Source of the DNA: Myxococcales bacterium | GTDB taxonomy: Bacteria > Myxococcota_A > Polyangia > Polyangiales > Houyiibacteriaceae | Length of the DNA: 64,000 nt | NCBI GenBank assembly: GCA_029861865.1 | Contig: JAOTYL010000012.1 | Location: 62,001 to 126,000, forward strand | Direction of reading: 5' to 3' | Part shown: positions 27,799 through 36,658 of the stretch, in pieces | Layout of the letters: every line of letters starts with the position of its first letter | How positions within the stretch are numbered: position 1 is the first letter of the stretch | Notes under the pieces: generated by a model | What the model was told of the DNA's origin: nothing | Seen by the model: only the letters and a program-made list of their open reading frames with translations | The model's database searches: none | Program-made: the position numbers and the translations under genes

Positions 27799-29253
27799 GT
27801 GCGGAAAGTCGCGATCGGTATGGCCCTGGTTCTGGTCCTCCTTGGAGGTTGGGTGTTCCAGCGACTCCAGCCGCCGAAATCCGCGAGGGCCGCCGCTGAC
27901 GACTTCGTTCTCACCGACGTCACGGTCATCGAGCCCACCCTCAGCCGCGGCGCCGCGGCGACGCTGCGGGTAGTCAACGGACGCATTCAACGCGGCACCG
28001 ATCGAATCGATGGCGCCATGAAACTCCCTGACCTGAGTCACACGTACGTGCTTCCAGGTCTCGTCGACATGCACGCGCATCTTCCCCCCGATACACCGCT
28101 CAAGCTGAGCGGTTACTACTCTTTGCTGTTCTTGGCGCACGGCGTAACGACGATCCGCGACGCGGGCGATCCAGATGGCACGGCGGTCCCGGCCGCGCGA
28201 AAAGGGATCGAGGATCACGAGTTCCCGGGGCCACGGATCTTCAGCTGCGGACCGTTCGTTGCAGGCGCTGAGCCACGCCGGTGGGCGAATACCGAGATCG
28301 TCGAGAAGCCGGAGGATGCGGAGCGCATTGCGAGCGCGCTCGTGGAGGCCGGACATAGCTGCATCAAAGTGTACGAAGATCTTTCGGTTGAAAAGATCGT
28401 GGCGTTGAAAGCCGCTGGAGAACGGCACGGTCTGCAGGTGATGGGTCATGTGCCTTCGCAGCTTTCTTTCGAAGAAGCGTTGGTCCCCGACGTTCAGCAT
28501 TTCTTCGGGGTGCCCCAAGCAGAGAGCCTCAAGAGAGACCACGTCCTCAACCGCATCGCGGATTGGCAAGACGTCGACGACGCCCGCCTCGAGCTCATCG
28601 TCCAAACGACGCTCGAGCACGGGATCATCAACACACCGACGCTCGTATCGTCTCACCGCCTGATGCTCTATCGAGACTACGAGGCGGCCAAGAGCGACCC
28701 CGCCGTCGTTCTGCTGCCACGGATTTTCTCCGATGTCGTGTGGAATCCGGTGTCCGGCATTCCTTACTGGAGAGAGATCGACGGGTTCTTACCAAGCATC
28801 GAAGACGCGTTCAGGAAAAAGCTCGATCTGGCCGGCCAGCTCCACCAGGCAGGGGCAACGCTTCAGCTCGGAACCGATACGCAACAGCCGTTCGTCGTCC
28901 CCGGTGCCAGCTTGCACGAAGAAATGATGCTCTTCATGCAGGCCGGCATTCCTTTGGAAGAGGTCTGGGCCATGGCCACGTGGAAACAGGGACAAACGCT
29001 GATGCCCGACCTCGGCCGACTCACCGACGGCGCACCGGCGGACCTCCTGGTTTTTCGAGAAGACCCTACGCAGAGTCCCGAGGCCCTCGGCACCCTCGTG
29101 GCCGTGGTCGCCCAGGGTAAGTTGTATTTCAGCGATGAGATCGAACGCACCGTCGAACGGTACCGCGCACACTTCCGGGAAGGCCTGGTCGACGAGATCT
29201 CCCTTCCGATCGCACGACGCAAGGTCAAGCAATCGGTTCTGCGCGACTACTGA
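27799..29253 (+). CDS. membrane-anchored amidohydrolase
   Basis: About 484 residues from GTG 27799 (an ATG at 27709 is also in frame, but would overlap coxE). An N-terminal hydrophobic anchor (VAIGMALVLVLLGGWVF) places the enzyme outside the membrane. Metal-site motifs of the imidazolonepropionase-like amidohydrolases are intact: VDMHAHLP, the Lys of CIKVYED, MGHVPSQ and QHFFG histidines, and the Asp of LGTDTQQPF. It probably cleaves a cyclic amide or dipeptide-like bond. It sits between coxE and coxD on the opposite strand, overlapping the coxD 3' end by seven bases; no link to CO oxidation is evident. Confidence 0.83.
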   Translation: MRKVAIGMALVLVLLGGWVFQRLQPPKSARAAADDFVLTDVTVIEPTLSRGAAATLRVVNGRIQRGTDRIDGAMKLPDLSHTYVLPGLVDMHAHLPPDTPLKLSGYYSLLFLAHGVTTIRDAGDPDGTAVPAARKGIEDHEFPGPRIFSCGPFVAGAEPRRWANTEIVEKPEDAERIASALVEAGHSCIKVYEDLSVEKIVALKAAGERHGLQVMGHVPSQLSFEEALVPDVQHFFGVPQAESLKRDHVLNRIADWQDVDDARLELIVQTTLEHGIINTPTLVSSHRLMLYRDYEAAKSDPAVVLLPRIFSDVVWNPVSGIPYWREIDGFLPSIEDAFRKKLDLAGQLHQAGATLQLGTDTQQPFVVPGASLHEEMMLFMQAGIPLEEVWAMATWKQGQTLMPDLGRLTDGAPADLLVFREDPTQSPEALGTLVAVVAQGKLYFSDEIERTVERYRAHFREGLVDEISLPIARRKVKQSVLRDY

Positions 29254-30104
29254 TACGACGGGTCGTTGACCAGCGCCTCCACGACCGAGATGTCTTCTTG
29301 GTTCTTCAACACGACACCGAGGGTCTTGTGAACCTCGGTCGTTTCGAGCTCAGCGACGCCTAGGTGCATCAGCGCCTCTGCCCAGTCGAGCGTTTCTGCA
29401 ATACCAGGAGGCTTAAGGAGATCTTCCTGGCGCAGCTTTTGGATGAACGCCACCGCTTGACGCTGCACGTGCTTGGAAAGGCCGGGAACTTTCATCGAAA
29501 CGATTGCAAGCTCCTTGTCGAAGCTCGGGTAGTCGATCCAACAGTAGATGCAGCGTCGTTTGAGGGCATCGTGGATCTCGCGGGTGCGGTTCGAGGTGAG
29601 CACCACGATGGGCCGATGCACCGCTTCGATCCTTCCGATCTCCGGGATCGTGACCTGAAAGTCGCCAAGCAACTCGAGGAGAAAGCTCTCGAACTCGTCG
29701 TCGGCACGGTCGATCTCGTCTATCAATAGAACTGCGGGTTTGTCGCGCTCCGGATCGATGGCCTGCAGCAACGGACGTTTCAACAGATACTCGTCGGAGT
29801 AGATCTCGCCGAGGTCTTCTTTCTGGCCCGCCTGCAAACGCAACAGTTGCTTCTGGTAGTTCCACTCGTAGAGCGCGTGATGAACGTCGAGCCCTTCGTA
29901 GCACTGCAAGCGAATGAGCTCCGTATCAAAGGCCTTACTCAAGACCCGCGCAACTTCGGTCTTCCCGACGCCCGGGGCCCCCTCCAAGAACAACGGCCGG
30001 CGCATCTTGAGCGCCAGAAAGAGGCTCATCGAAAGGTTGGGGTCCGACACATAGCCCTGCTCCTGCAGGACTGCCGTCACCTCTTCTTGGGAATCTAGGC
30101 TCAC
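29247..30104 (-). CDS. coxD: CoxD, MoxR-type AAA+ ATPase for CO-dehydrogenase maturation
   Basis: A 285-residue MoxR-family ATPase. Walker A GAPGVGKTEV is at about 40-49 and Walker B LLIDEIDRADDEFESFLLE follows. CYEGLDVHHALYEWNYQKQLL and VLTSNRTREIHDALKRRCIYCWIDYPS are characteristic of CoxD-like members. CoxD is a chaperone needed for the sulfurated Cu/Mo site. The gene is separated from coxE by the amidohydrolase, and the divergent DUF1244 gene starts 88 bases upstream. It would need its own promoter in that gap. Confidence 0.9.
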   Translation of the reverse strand: MSLDSQEEVTAVLQEQGYVSDPNLSMSLFLALKMRRPLFLEGAPGVGKTEVARVLSKAFDTELIRLQCYEGLDVHHALYEWNYQKQLLRLQAGQKEDLGEIYSDEYLLKRPLLQAIDPERDKPAVLLIDEIDRADDEFESFLLELLGDFQVTIPEIGRIEAVHRPIVVLTSNRTREIHDALKRRCIYCWIDYPSFDKELAIVSMKVPGLSKHVQRQAVAFIQKLRQEDLLKPPGIAETLDWAEALMHLGVAELETTEVHKTLGVVLKNQEDISVVEALVNDPSYQ

Positions 30105-30192
30105 GGCAGAGATTCTAATCCCCGTCCGTCATGAGCGGTAGATCTAGAATTCGCGTTGCGAACGTCCTAGGGTTTCGGTTAGCAGGGAGTGC

Positions 30193-30495
30193 ATGGCAAT
30201 GGAGATCGACGATCATACCCGAACGGAGCTCGAAGCCGCCGCCTTTCGACAACTGGTTGGGCATCTCCGGGGAAGAACGGACGTGCAAAACATCGCGATG
30301 ATGGACCTCGCGGGATTTTGCCGAAATTGCTTGTCGCGCTGGTACCAAGAAGCCGCCGAGGCCAAGGGCATCGACCTCGACAAAGAGGGTGCGCGGGAGC
30401 TGATCTACGGGATGCCGTACGCCGAGTGGAAAGCGAAGTATCAGACCGACGCGACTCCCGAGCAGAAGGCGGCGTTTGAAAAGAGTCACAAGTAG
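30193..30495 (+). CDS. DUF1244 family protein
   Basis: A 100-residue (or 98 from the second Met) cytosolic protein of DUF1244. VQNIAMMDLAGFCRNCLSRWY and KEGARELIYGMPYAEWKAKYQ are the family's two conserved blocks; the FCRNC pair of cysteines may bind a metal. Function unknown in any organism to my knowledge. It leads toward the moeA-mocA fusion gene 24 bases downstream and may be co-transcribed with it. Confidence 0.88.
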   Translation: MAMEIDDHTRTELEAAAFRQLVGHLRGRTDVQNIAMMDLAGFCRNCLSRWYQEAAEAKGIDLDKEGARELIYGMPYAEWKAKYQTDATPEQKAAFEKSHK

Positions 30496-30519
30496 GCGCT
30501 CGACCATGCGCTTGGGTCT

Positions 30520-32154
30520 ATGAGGTTTGGCACAGTCGACATCGATGCCGACGGGTTGGAGGGGGCGATTCTTGCGCACACCCTCCGACTCGGAAACGGC
30601 GCGGGCGCTATCAAGAAGGGCGCCGTGCTCACTGCGAACACCATCGAACGACTGCGAAAGGCAGGCTACCGCCAAGTCATGGTCGCTCAGTTGGAGCCAG
30701 GCGACGTGCGCGAAGATGCAGCGGCAGCGAGCCTTGCAGAGCACTTGATAGGCCCCTCGGTCACCGCCTCCCAAGCGTCCACCGGTCGATGCAACCTTTA
30801 TTCAAATTATCTTGGGCTGCTGATGGTCGACCGGGATCGAGTCGACGCGGGCAACCGGATCTCCGAATCGATCACGGTTGCGACGTTGCCCGCGTACTCG
30901 TTGGTTCCCCCAAGTTCGATGATCGCCACGATCAAGATCATCCCCTTCGCCGTTTCCGAGGACGATCTCGAAGCATGGGCGGCTGTCTTGTCCGATGGTC
31001 CCGCGATCCGCGTCGCCCCATTCAAGCGCTTCGACGCCGGTCTCATACTCACCGAGCTACCGGGCGTCGGCCAATCGTTGCTCGAACGCGCGAGTCGAGC
31101 ACAACGGGCGCGCCTGAGCGCCCTTGGCTCTCAGGTACGGCGGGAAGTCCGCTGCGAGCATTCGATCGACGCGGTGGCTCGAGCGATCGCAAATCTGCAG
31201 GAAGAAGGGTGCAACCCGATCCTGCTGTTGGGCGCCTCCGCAATCGTGGATCGCGGGGATGTGATCCCGTCCGGGTTGCAGAAGGTCGGCGGCGCGGTGG
31301 TTCACCTGGGGATGCCCGTCGACCCTGGCAATCTATTGATGGTTGGAACGCTCGACGAGACCACCGTGTTTGGTTTGCCGGGCTGCGCACGTTCTCTCAA
31401 TCCGAGCGGGTTCGACCACGTGCTGAGGCGATTCTTGGTCGGCGAGCCCGTCGATTCGACGCTGATCAGTGGCCTCGGTGTCGGCGGTCTGCTCAAAGAG
31501 GTGCCCGATCGACCCATGCCACGAAACCTCAGCAGTACCAGGGACGCCAAGAAGAACATCGTGGCGGTAGTTCTCGCCGCGGGGGCGTCGCGCCGAATGG
31601 GCCAGGCCAACAAGCTCACAGTTCCCGTAGACGGGACGCCGATGGTCGCACGCGTCGTCGATGCGCTTCGACAAAGCGGAATCAAAAAAACGTTCGTCGT
31701 GACGGGTCATGCTCCCGAAGCGATCCGGGACGCACTCGGAGACCGCGACGTCGAGCTCGTCCATAACCCCGACTACGAAGAAGGGATGGGTTCATCGGTT
31801 CGAACCGGCGTCGCGGCAGTTGGAGACGAGGTCGATGGAGTCCTGATCGCCCTAGGAGACATGCCCTGGGTCAGCACGGACGTGATCGGTCGACTGATAG
31901 ATGCCTTCAGCAGAGGTGGGGACCTCAGCATTTACATCCCGATGTTCGGCAGAAAGCGTGGCAATCCGGTTCTATGGAGCTCGCGACACTTCCCTGAGCT
32001 TCGTCAGCTGTCCGGCGATGTCGGTGGCAAGGCACTCTTTCACGCGCATGCGGCAGCGATCTGTTACGTCGACGTCGAAAGTGCCTCGGTAAACATCGAC
32101 GTGGACACCCCCGAGGCCCTCCACCAGCTCGGAATCGACTCACATGACGAGTGA
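30520..32154 (+). CDS. MoeA/MogA-like domain fused to MocA-like cytidylyltransferase
   Basis: A 544-residue fusion. The N-terminal ~340 residues match the molybdopterin-binding half (FGTVDIDADGLEGAILAHTLRLG at the start, ILLLGASAIVDRGDVIPSGLQKVGG later). After a short linker a MobA/MocA nucleotidyltransferase begins at about 347 with VVLAAGASRRMGQANKL, then VHNPDYEEGMGSSVRTGV, GDMPW and FGRKRGNPVLW. MocA makes molybdopterin cytosine dinucleotide, the cofactor of CO dehydrogenase, so its place by the cox locus fits. Which nucleotide is used is inferred from context. Confidence 0.88.
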   Translation: MRFGTVDIDADGLEGAILAHTLRLGNGAGAIKKGAVLTANTIERLRKAGYRQVMVAQLEPGDVREDAAAASLAEHLIGPSVTASQASTGRCNLYSNYLGLLMVDRDRVDAGNRISESITVATLPAYSLVPPSSMIATIKIIPFAVSEDDLEAWAAVLSDGPAIRVAPFKRFDAGLILTELPGVGQSLLERASRAQRARLSALGSQVRREVRCEHSIDAVARAIANLQEEGCNPILLLGASAIVDRGDVIPSGLQKVGGAVVHLGMPVDPGNLLMVGTLDETTVFGLPGCARSLNPSGFDHVLRRFLVGEPVDSTLISGLGVGGLLKEVPDRPMPRNLSSTRDAKKNIVAVVLAAGASRRMGQANKLTVPVDGTPMVARVVDALRQSGIKKTFVVTGHAPEAIRDALGDRDVELVHNPDYEEGMGSSVRTGVAAVGDEVDGVLIALGDMPWVSTDVIGRLIDAFSRGGDLSIYIPMFGRKRGNPVLWSSRHFPELRQLSGDVGGKALFHAHAAAICYVDVESASVNIDVDTPEALHQLGIDSHDE

Positions 32155-32196
32155 CGAAAGGGTTTTCGACCCGTCCGCGCTGCGATAGGGTTGCTC

Positions 32197-33435
32197 ATGC
32201 GCTCGCGAATTGCGTGGACTTGGCGGATTGCATTGGCGGTCTCCGCTTTCGGGTTGGCCCTCTACGCATTTCGGAGCGGCGTGGTCGTGTCGGATCGTCC
32301 GGAGGTGCTGGGCGCGGGAATCCTAACACACGTCTACTACTCGCTCGGCTTGTTCGTGTTGGGTGGGCTCGACTTGGGTGTCCCGGTCCAGGGCCCTGAC
32401 GGTGCTCGGATCGCGCTCTGGTTCGCATACTTCCTCGCCCCGCTCGTGACAGCGGGCGTGTTGGTGGAAAGTGCGCTGCGCTTGCTGAGGCCTGCATGGA
32501 TCCAACGGCAGAGCCTGCGCGATCACATCATCGTCGTCGGCGTAGGCCAGCTCGGAGAGCTCTTTCTCGAAAGCCTCTACGCGGTCGACAAGAACCCGCG
32601 TGTCCTCTTGGTCGACACGCAGGAAAGCCAGCGACTCCTCGCGAAAGCACGCAATCAGTACGGCGCGCCCTACGTGTGTGCCGATATCCGAAGCGCATCG
32701 ACATTGGACGCCTTCAATCTGAGCCGCGCAAAAGGCGTCGCACTGCTGACGGGTGACGACCTGGTCAATCTCGAGGCGGCATGGGCCGTGCTCGAAGCCG
32801 AGCCTGACATGTCGATCGTCGCCCACATCGACGACATTCAAATGAAGCGGGAGATGGACCGGTTAATGGGCGACGCCGAGGGTCAACGAATCCGCGCGTT
32901 CAACATGCATCACATGGCTGCCGATCGGCTCTACGACCACCATCTCGCTCCCCGCTTCGAGGAAACCTCGGCTCGTGACGTCGTCGTCCTCGTCGGTTTC
33001 GGGCGCTTTGGTCAGACCATGCTCGAACACCTACGACGCGAGGCGAGCGATGAGCTCGAACGGGTGGTCATCGTCGACAGAACCGCCAAGAACGCCGTGG
33101 CGGCCTTCAACATGCAGACTCAGAAAACCGCCTTCCCAGTCGATGTAGTCGATGGAGACGCCGAAGATCCCACGGTCTGGGACCAGCTCGACGCGCTCCT
33201 CAAGAATGTAGCTCACCCCCCGGTCTTCATCTTCGGCACCGACAACGACTCTTTGAACTTCCGATTGGCGATGCTGCTTCGAAAGCGCTCACGGAGCCTC
33301 GAAATCTTCGTCCGCTGCTTCCACGAGTCCCGGTTCTCGGCCCAAATCTCCGAGCACTACAGGATCCACGTGATGGCGCTCGAGCAAATGATGCACGAAG
33401 CCCTCGAAGAACAGCAAAAGGAATGGTTCGCTTAG
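32197..33435 (+). CDS. membrane protein with tandem TrkA-N (RCK) domains
   Basis: About 412 residues from ATG 32197. Two or three membrane segments occupy the first ~95 residues. A first Rossmann domain starts at DHIIVVGVGQLGELFLESLY and a second at DVVVLVGFGRFGQTMLEHL, both with the GxGxxG-type NAD fold of K+-channel RCK/TrkA proteins. The loop where a K+ channel keeps its TVGYG filter reads GGLDLG, so it may not be a K+-selective pore. A redox- or NAD-gated channel relative is likely, but its ion is unknown. Confidence 0.75.
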   Translation: MRSRIAWTWRIALAVSAFGLALYAFRSGVVVSDRPEVLGAGILTHVYYSLGLFVLGGLDLGVPVQGPDGARIALWFAYFLAPLVTAGVLVESALRLLRPAWIQRQSLRDHIIVVGVGQLGELFLESLYAVDKNPRVLLVDTQESQRLLAKARNQYGAPYVCADIRSASTLDAFNLSRAKGVALLTGDDLVNLEAAWAVLEAEPDMSIVAHIDDIQMKREMDRLMGDAEGQRIRAFNMHHMAADRLYDHHLAPRFEETSARDVVVLVGFGRFGQTMLEHLRREASDELERVVIVDRTAKNAVAAFNMQTQKTAFPVDVVDGDAEDPTVWDQLDALLKNVAHPPVFIFGTDNDSLNFRLAMLLRKRSRSLEIFVRCFHESRFSAQISEHYRIHVMALEQMMHEALEEQQKEWFA

Positions 33436-33482
33436 CTTCCTAAAGGTGGATGGGGGCCTCTTTTCAGCTACGATCGGGGTCG

Positions 33483-34409
33483 ATGGGTCAGGGGCATTCA
33501 CATGCAAGTTCGGCGGAGATGGCGGCGGGAAATCGCAAGCGCCTGGCTTTCGCGTTGGCGCTCACGGCCCTCTACATGGTGGCCGAGGTCGTAGGCGGAT
33601 ACCTATCCAATTCGCTCGCCCTTCTTGCAGACGCCGGGCACATGTTCTCCGATGTCGCGGCCCTCGGACTGTCACTCGCCGCCTTGGGTTGGTCCCAGAG
33701 GCCTGCGACTGCTGCACGCACGTTCGGCTTCCATCGCGCGGAGATCCTAGCCGCGTTCATCAACGGCGCGGCGCTTCTCGCGGTTGCGGTTCTCATCGCG
33801 ATCGAAGCATGGGAGCGAATCTCCAAACCCGAGGAAATCAACGCGAGTTTGATGCTCGCTATCGCCGCCGGCGGGCTCGCCATCAATTTGATCAACCTGA
33901 GAATCCTCAGCGGCGGCAAAAAAGAAAGCCTCAACGTCAGAGGCGCCTGGCTTCACGTCATGGCGGACACGCTCGGAAGTGTAGGCGCGATCATCGCTGG
34001 CCTTTCGATTCTGATCTTCGGTTGGGTGTGGGCAGACCCAATCGCCTCGCTGCTGATCACCGCTTTGGTGGTCTATTCGGCTTGGGGACTGCTCCGCGAA
34101 ACGCTCGATGTATTGATGCAGAGCGTGCCGAGGCACATCGCCTTAGAGGACGTGATCGGAGCACTGGAGGAGCAGCCTGGGGTTGTCGACGTCCACGATC
34201 TGCACATTTGGTCGCTCACCAGCGGTCGGCACATCGCGACCACTCATCTCGTCGTCACGGGGACGATCGATCCGCAGGCCGTGATCAGCGCGGCGCGGAG
34301 GCTGCTTTCCGAGCGCTTCGACATCGATCACACCACCATCCAAGTCGAGAGCAGCGACTCGCGGATCTCGTGCAACCCCTGCGATCCACCAGCGCGCGCG
34401 GCGAGCTGA
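33483..34409 (+). CDS. cation diffusion facilitator metal exporter
   Basis: A 308-residue CDF transporter (Zn/Co/Cd type) of the CzcD/ZitB group. ATG 33483 begins with the His-containing MGQGHSHASS leader; an earlier ATG at 33450 lacks such a leader. Six membrane helices are visible. Metal-site motifs LLADAGHMFSD (helix II) and HVMADTLGSVG (helix V) carry the His-Asp set, and the C-terminal ferredoxin-like domain shows VHDLHIWSLTSGRHIATTHLV. It exports excess metal by proton exchange. Downstream it converges on the PMT-type glycosyltransferase. Confidence 0.9.
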   Translation: MGQGHSHASSAEMAAGNRKRLAFALALTALYMVAEVVGGYLSNSLALLADAGHMFSDVAALGLSLAALGWSQRPATAARTFGFHRAEILAAFINGAALLAVAVLIAIEAWERISKPEEINASLMLAIAAGGLAINLINLRILSGGKKESLNVRGAWLHVMADTLGSVGAIIAGLSILIFGWVWADPIASLLITALVVYSAWGLLRETLDVLMQSVPRHIALEDVIGALEEQPGVVDVHDLHIWSLTSGRHIATTHLVVTGTIDPQAVISAARRLLSERFDIDHTTIQVESSDSRISCNPCDPPARAAS

Positions 34410-34414
34410 GTCGA

Positions 34415-35971
34415 TTACTGGGCGTCGTATCCGGCTCGGCCGTGGTGGTAGCGCGCGAGCTTGGGCCATAGCGTTCCGAGTGGCACGTGGTCTCGGCAGA
34501 CGTATATGGGAATGTTTGATTCCATCGCGTCTGGGTTCATGATGCGACCGGCTTCGTGGGGCCCCTCACACAACATCGCAAGGTCCTCGCTGGACAACCC
34601 GACCACGATTAGCGGCCCGGGACGCGATGGATCGGGCCCCCATAAATGATGATTCATGTGCCCAGAGGTCGCGCGCGGCAGGCCATGGGCGGGGCCGTGA
34701 AGGTTCAACGCCGAGGCTTGCCCGTAGTTCGCGGTGAAGATCGTCGCAGTCTGTCGTTCGTGCGGCGAAAGGCCGGCGAAGACTGTCTCGACGGCCGCGG
34801 CCTGCTCGGCCCACCCGAACTCGTCGTGCATGTCGTGCGTCAGATCGACAGGTCGGACGACCCAGCCAAGAGCGCGCTCGAGGGTTGCGTCCACCTTGGA
34901 AAGCGGAAACACCGGAAGCGTGATCGCGCCGAGGGCAAGACCGGAGACGATAAGCGCTGCGATGAACGCGTTACGCAGAACGTGGCGTGACTCAAACCAG
35001 CGCCCCAGCCATGCTCCTCCCGCCGCAAAAACCATCGGGTAGGCCGGAGCCGAGTAGTACGGCTTCGCGTGCATCACGGTAAGCGCGAAGAGGACGGTAA
35101 CGAACAACCACCCGAACAGTCGGTAGCGTTTCCCCGCGTCGGTGAAGAAGTAAACTAGCCCACAAAGCCAGATCGGCAGCGCGAGAGGGCCCATGTAGAG
35201 GATCTGCCCCGCCGCAAAGAGGTGGCGAGGTACCTCTGCGAGCGTCATCTCGCGCATGTTTTGAATGAACTGGAGAGTAGGCCAGCCATGTTGGGCCTGC
35301 CACACCAGGTTGGGCGTAAAGATCCCGAATGCAATCGCAGCTCCCAACCAAGGCCATCTGGTCCTGAGGTGCGCACGAAGCGGAGTCGCGAGAACGCCCA
35401 CACCAACCCCGAGTCCCCAGAGGAGCATCGTGTGCTTGTTCATCAGACCGAGGCCGACGACCGCACCGATCAGCAACCAGCGTCTTCGATCGGCACCATC
35501 GATTAGATCGGCTAGCAGCAACGCCGCCACGGTCCAGAACAAGGGCTCGAATGCCGGAAGGTCGAGCATCCCGTGCATGCGGAGATAGGCGGGCGCGAAA
35601 AGAACGGCCAGGCCGGCAAGTGCCTGCCCATACACATTCGCGCCAAACCGACGAGAGAGCAGGATCGCGAGCCAAACGGTTCCGGCTCCAGCGAGGATCG
35701 ATGGAAAACGCAGCATCAACAGACTGTCACCGAAGAGGGCCGTCGACAGACCGGCAAGCCAAGGCACCAGAGGAGCGTGGTCCACGTACCCAAAGGCGAG
35801 GTTTTGCCCGCAGTCGATGAAATAGTACTCGTCACGGTGTCGGCCGTATCGGGTGGCGAGGGCCAAGTGGATCCCGAGCTTCGCGACGACGAGGGTCATA
35901 GCGACGATCACCTCGTCAGCAAGGCCTCGTCGGTCGGTGATCGCTTCTCGCCCAGTTGCCGCGTAACTCAT
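34415..35971 (-). CDS. PMT/ArnT-type glycosyltransferase 39 family membrane protein
   Basis: About 518 residues from ATG 35971, overlapping the TetR stop by four bases (ATGA). An N-terminal periplasmic loop HRDEYYFIDCGQNLAFGYVDHAPLVPWLA is the typical GT-C catalytic Asp/Glu region of ArnT and PMT_2 enzymes, and about ten helices follow. A soluble C-terminal third lies outside the membrane. It would move sugar from a lipid-linked donor to lipid A or protein. Coupling to a TetR gene is unusual for this family and suggests regulated cell-surface modification. Confidence 0.82.
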   Translation of the reverse strand: MSYAATGREAITDRRGLADEVIVAMTLVVAKLGIHLALATRYGRHRDEYYFIDCGQNLAFGYVDHAPLVPWLAGLSTALFGDSLLMLRFPSILAGAGTVWLAILLSRRFGANVYGQALAGLAVLFAPAYLRMHGMLDLPAFEPLFWTVAALLLADLIDGADRRRWLLIGAVVGLGLMNKHTMLLWGLGVGVGVLATPLRAHLRTRWPWLGAAIAFGIFTPNLVWQAQHGWPTLQFIQNMREMTLAEVPRHLFAAGQILYMGPLALPIWLCGLVYFFTDAGKRYRLFGWLFVTVLFALTVMHAKPYYSAPAYPMVFAAGGAWLGRWFESRHVLRNAFIAALIVSGLALGAITLPVFPLSKVDATLERALGWVVRPVDLTHDMHDEFGWAEQAAAVETVFAGLSPHERQTATIFTANYGQASALNLHGPAHGLPRATSGHMNHHLWGPDPSRPGPLIVVGLSSEDLAMLCEGPHEAGRIMNPDAMESNIPIYVCRDHVPLGTLWPKLARYHHGRAGYDAQ

Positions 35972-36651
35972 CTGCCGAGCGCTCCTAACGCGAACCGGAC
36001 GGCGGCGGCCTCGGACGCCTCTTCTTGGACTGGCGTCGGTGCCGGATCCCAATGTCGATGGATCGCCCAGAATGCGATCACTTCGACGACACCGCGTGCG
36101 ATCGCGGTCAAGGGCACGCCGTCGCGTCGATCTCTGGGGAGTCGCGCATCGAGATATGTCTCGAGCAACTTTGGTATTGCTTGACGGGCGATCGCAAAGT
36201 AGATGGCGGCAAGCTCCGGGTACTGCGCGGCATTTCGATCGATCAGCTTGAGAGCGACCCTGCGTTGATGCATCAAGGCATAGAGCTCACGCACGATTCC
36301 TTCGAGCTCGGCACACACGTCGGTCGGGCATGGCCTGCCGAGCGCCGCTTCGAGCTTGGGCAAACGCGCTTCGTTCGCGAGGGCGTCTTTGACGTAGCGG
36401 ATGGTTACCCCTGGCTTTGGTGTCGCGACCGGTAACTTCTTTGGCTCGGCAAGATCGTCGTTGGCAGCCCTCACGGCCAGATCAAAAAGTGCTTCTTTGC
36501 TTTCGACGTAGAGGTAGATCGTCCCCTTGGCGACGCCCATGGCGTCGGCCACGTCCTTCATCTGGGTGCGGCGGTAACCGCGCTCGATGAACACATCGGT
36601 GGCGACAGAGACGAGCCGGGAAAAGCGCGCGGGGTCGCGAACGCGAGGCAT
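35968..36651 (-). CDS. TetR family transcriptional regulator
   Basis: A 227-residue repressor from ATG 36651 (an ATG at 36660 falls inside the -10 box and is less likely). The N-terminal HTH reads MKDVADAMGVAKGTIYLYVESKEALF, a clean TetR motif, and the ligand domain is divergent. A 15-bp palindrome at 36667-36681 sits inside its own promoter, suggesting autorepression. Because the -10 box ends seven bases before the ATG, the transcript should be leaderless or nearly so. It shares an operon with the glycosyltransferase gene downstream. Confidence 0.9.
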   Translation of the reverse strand: MPRVRDPARFSRLVSVATDVFIERGYRRTQMKDVADAMGVAKGTIYLYVESKEALFDLAVRAANDDLAEPKKLPVATPKPGVTIRYVKDALANEARLPKLEAALGRPCPTDVCAELEGIVRELYALMHQRRVALKLIDRNAAQYPELAAIYFAIARQAIPKLLETYLDARLPRDRRDGVPLTAIARGVVEVIAFWAIHRHWDPAPTPVQEEASEAAAVRFALGALGR

Positions 36652-36658
36652 GAGAAGC

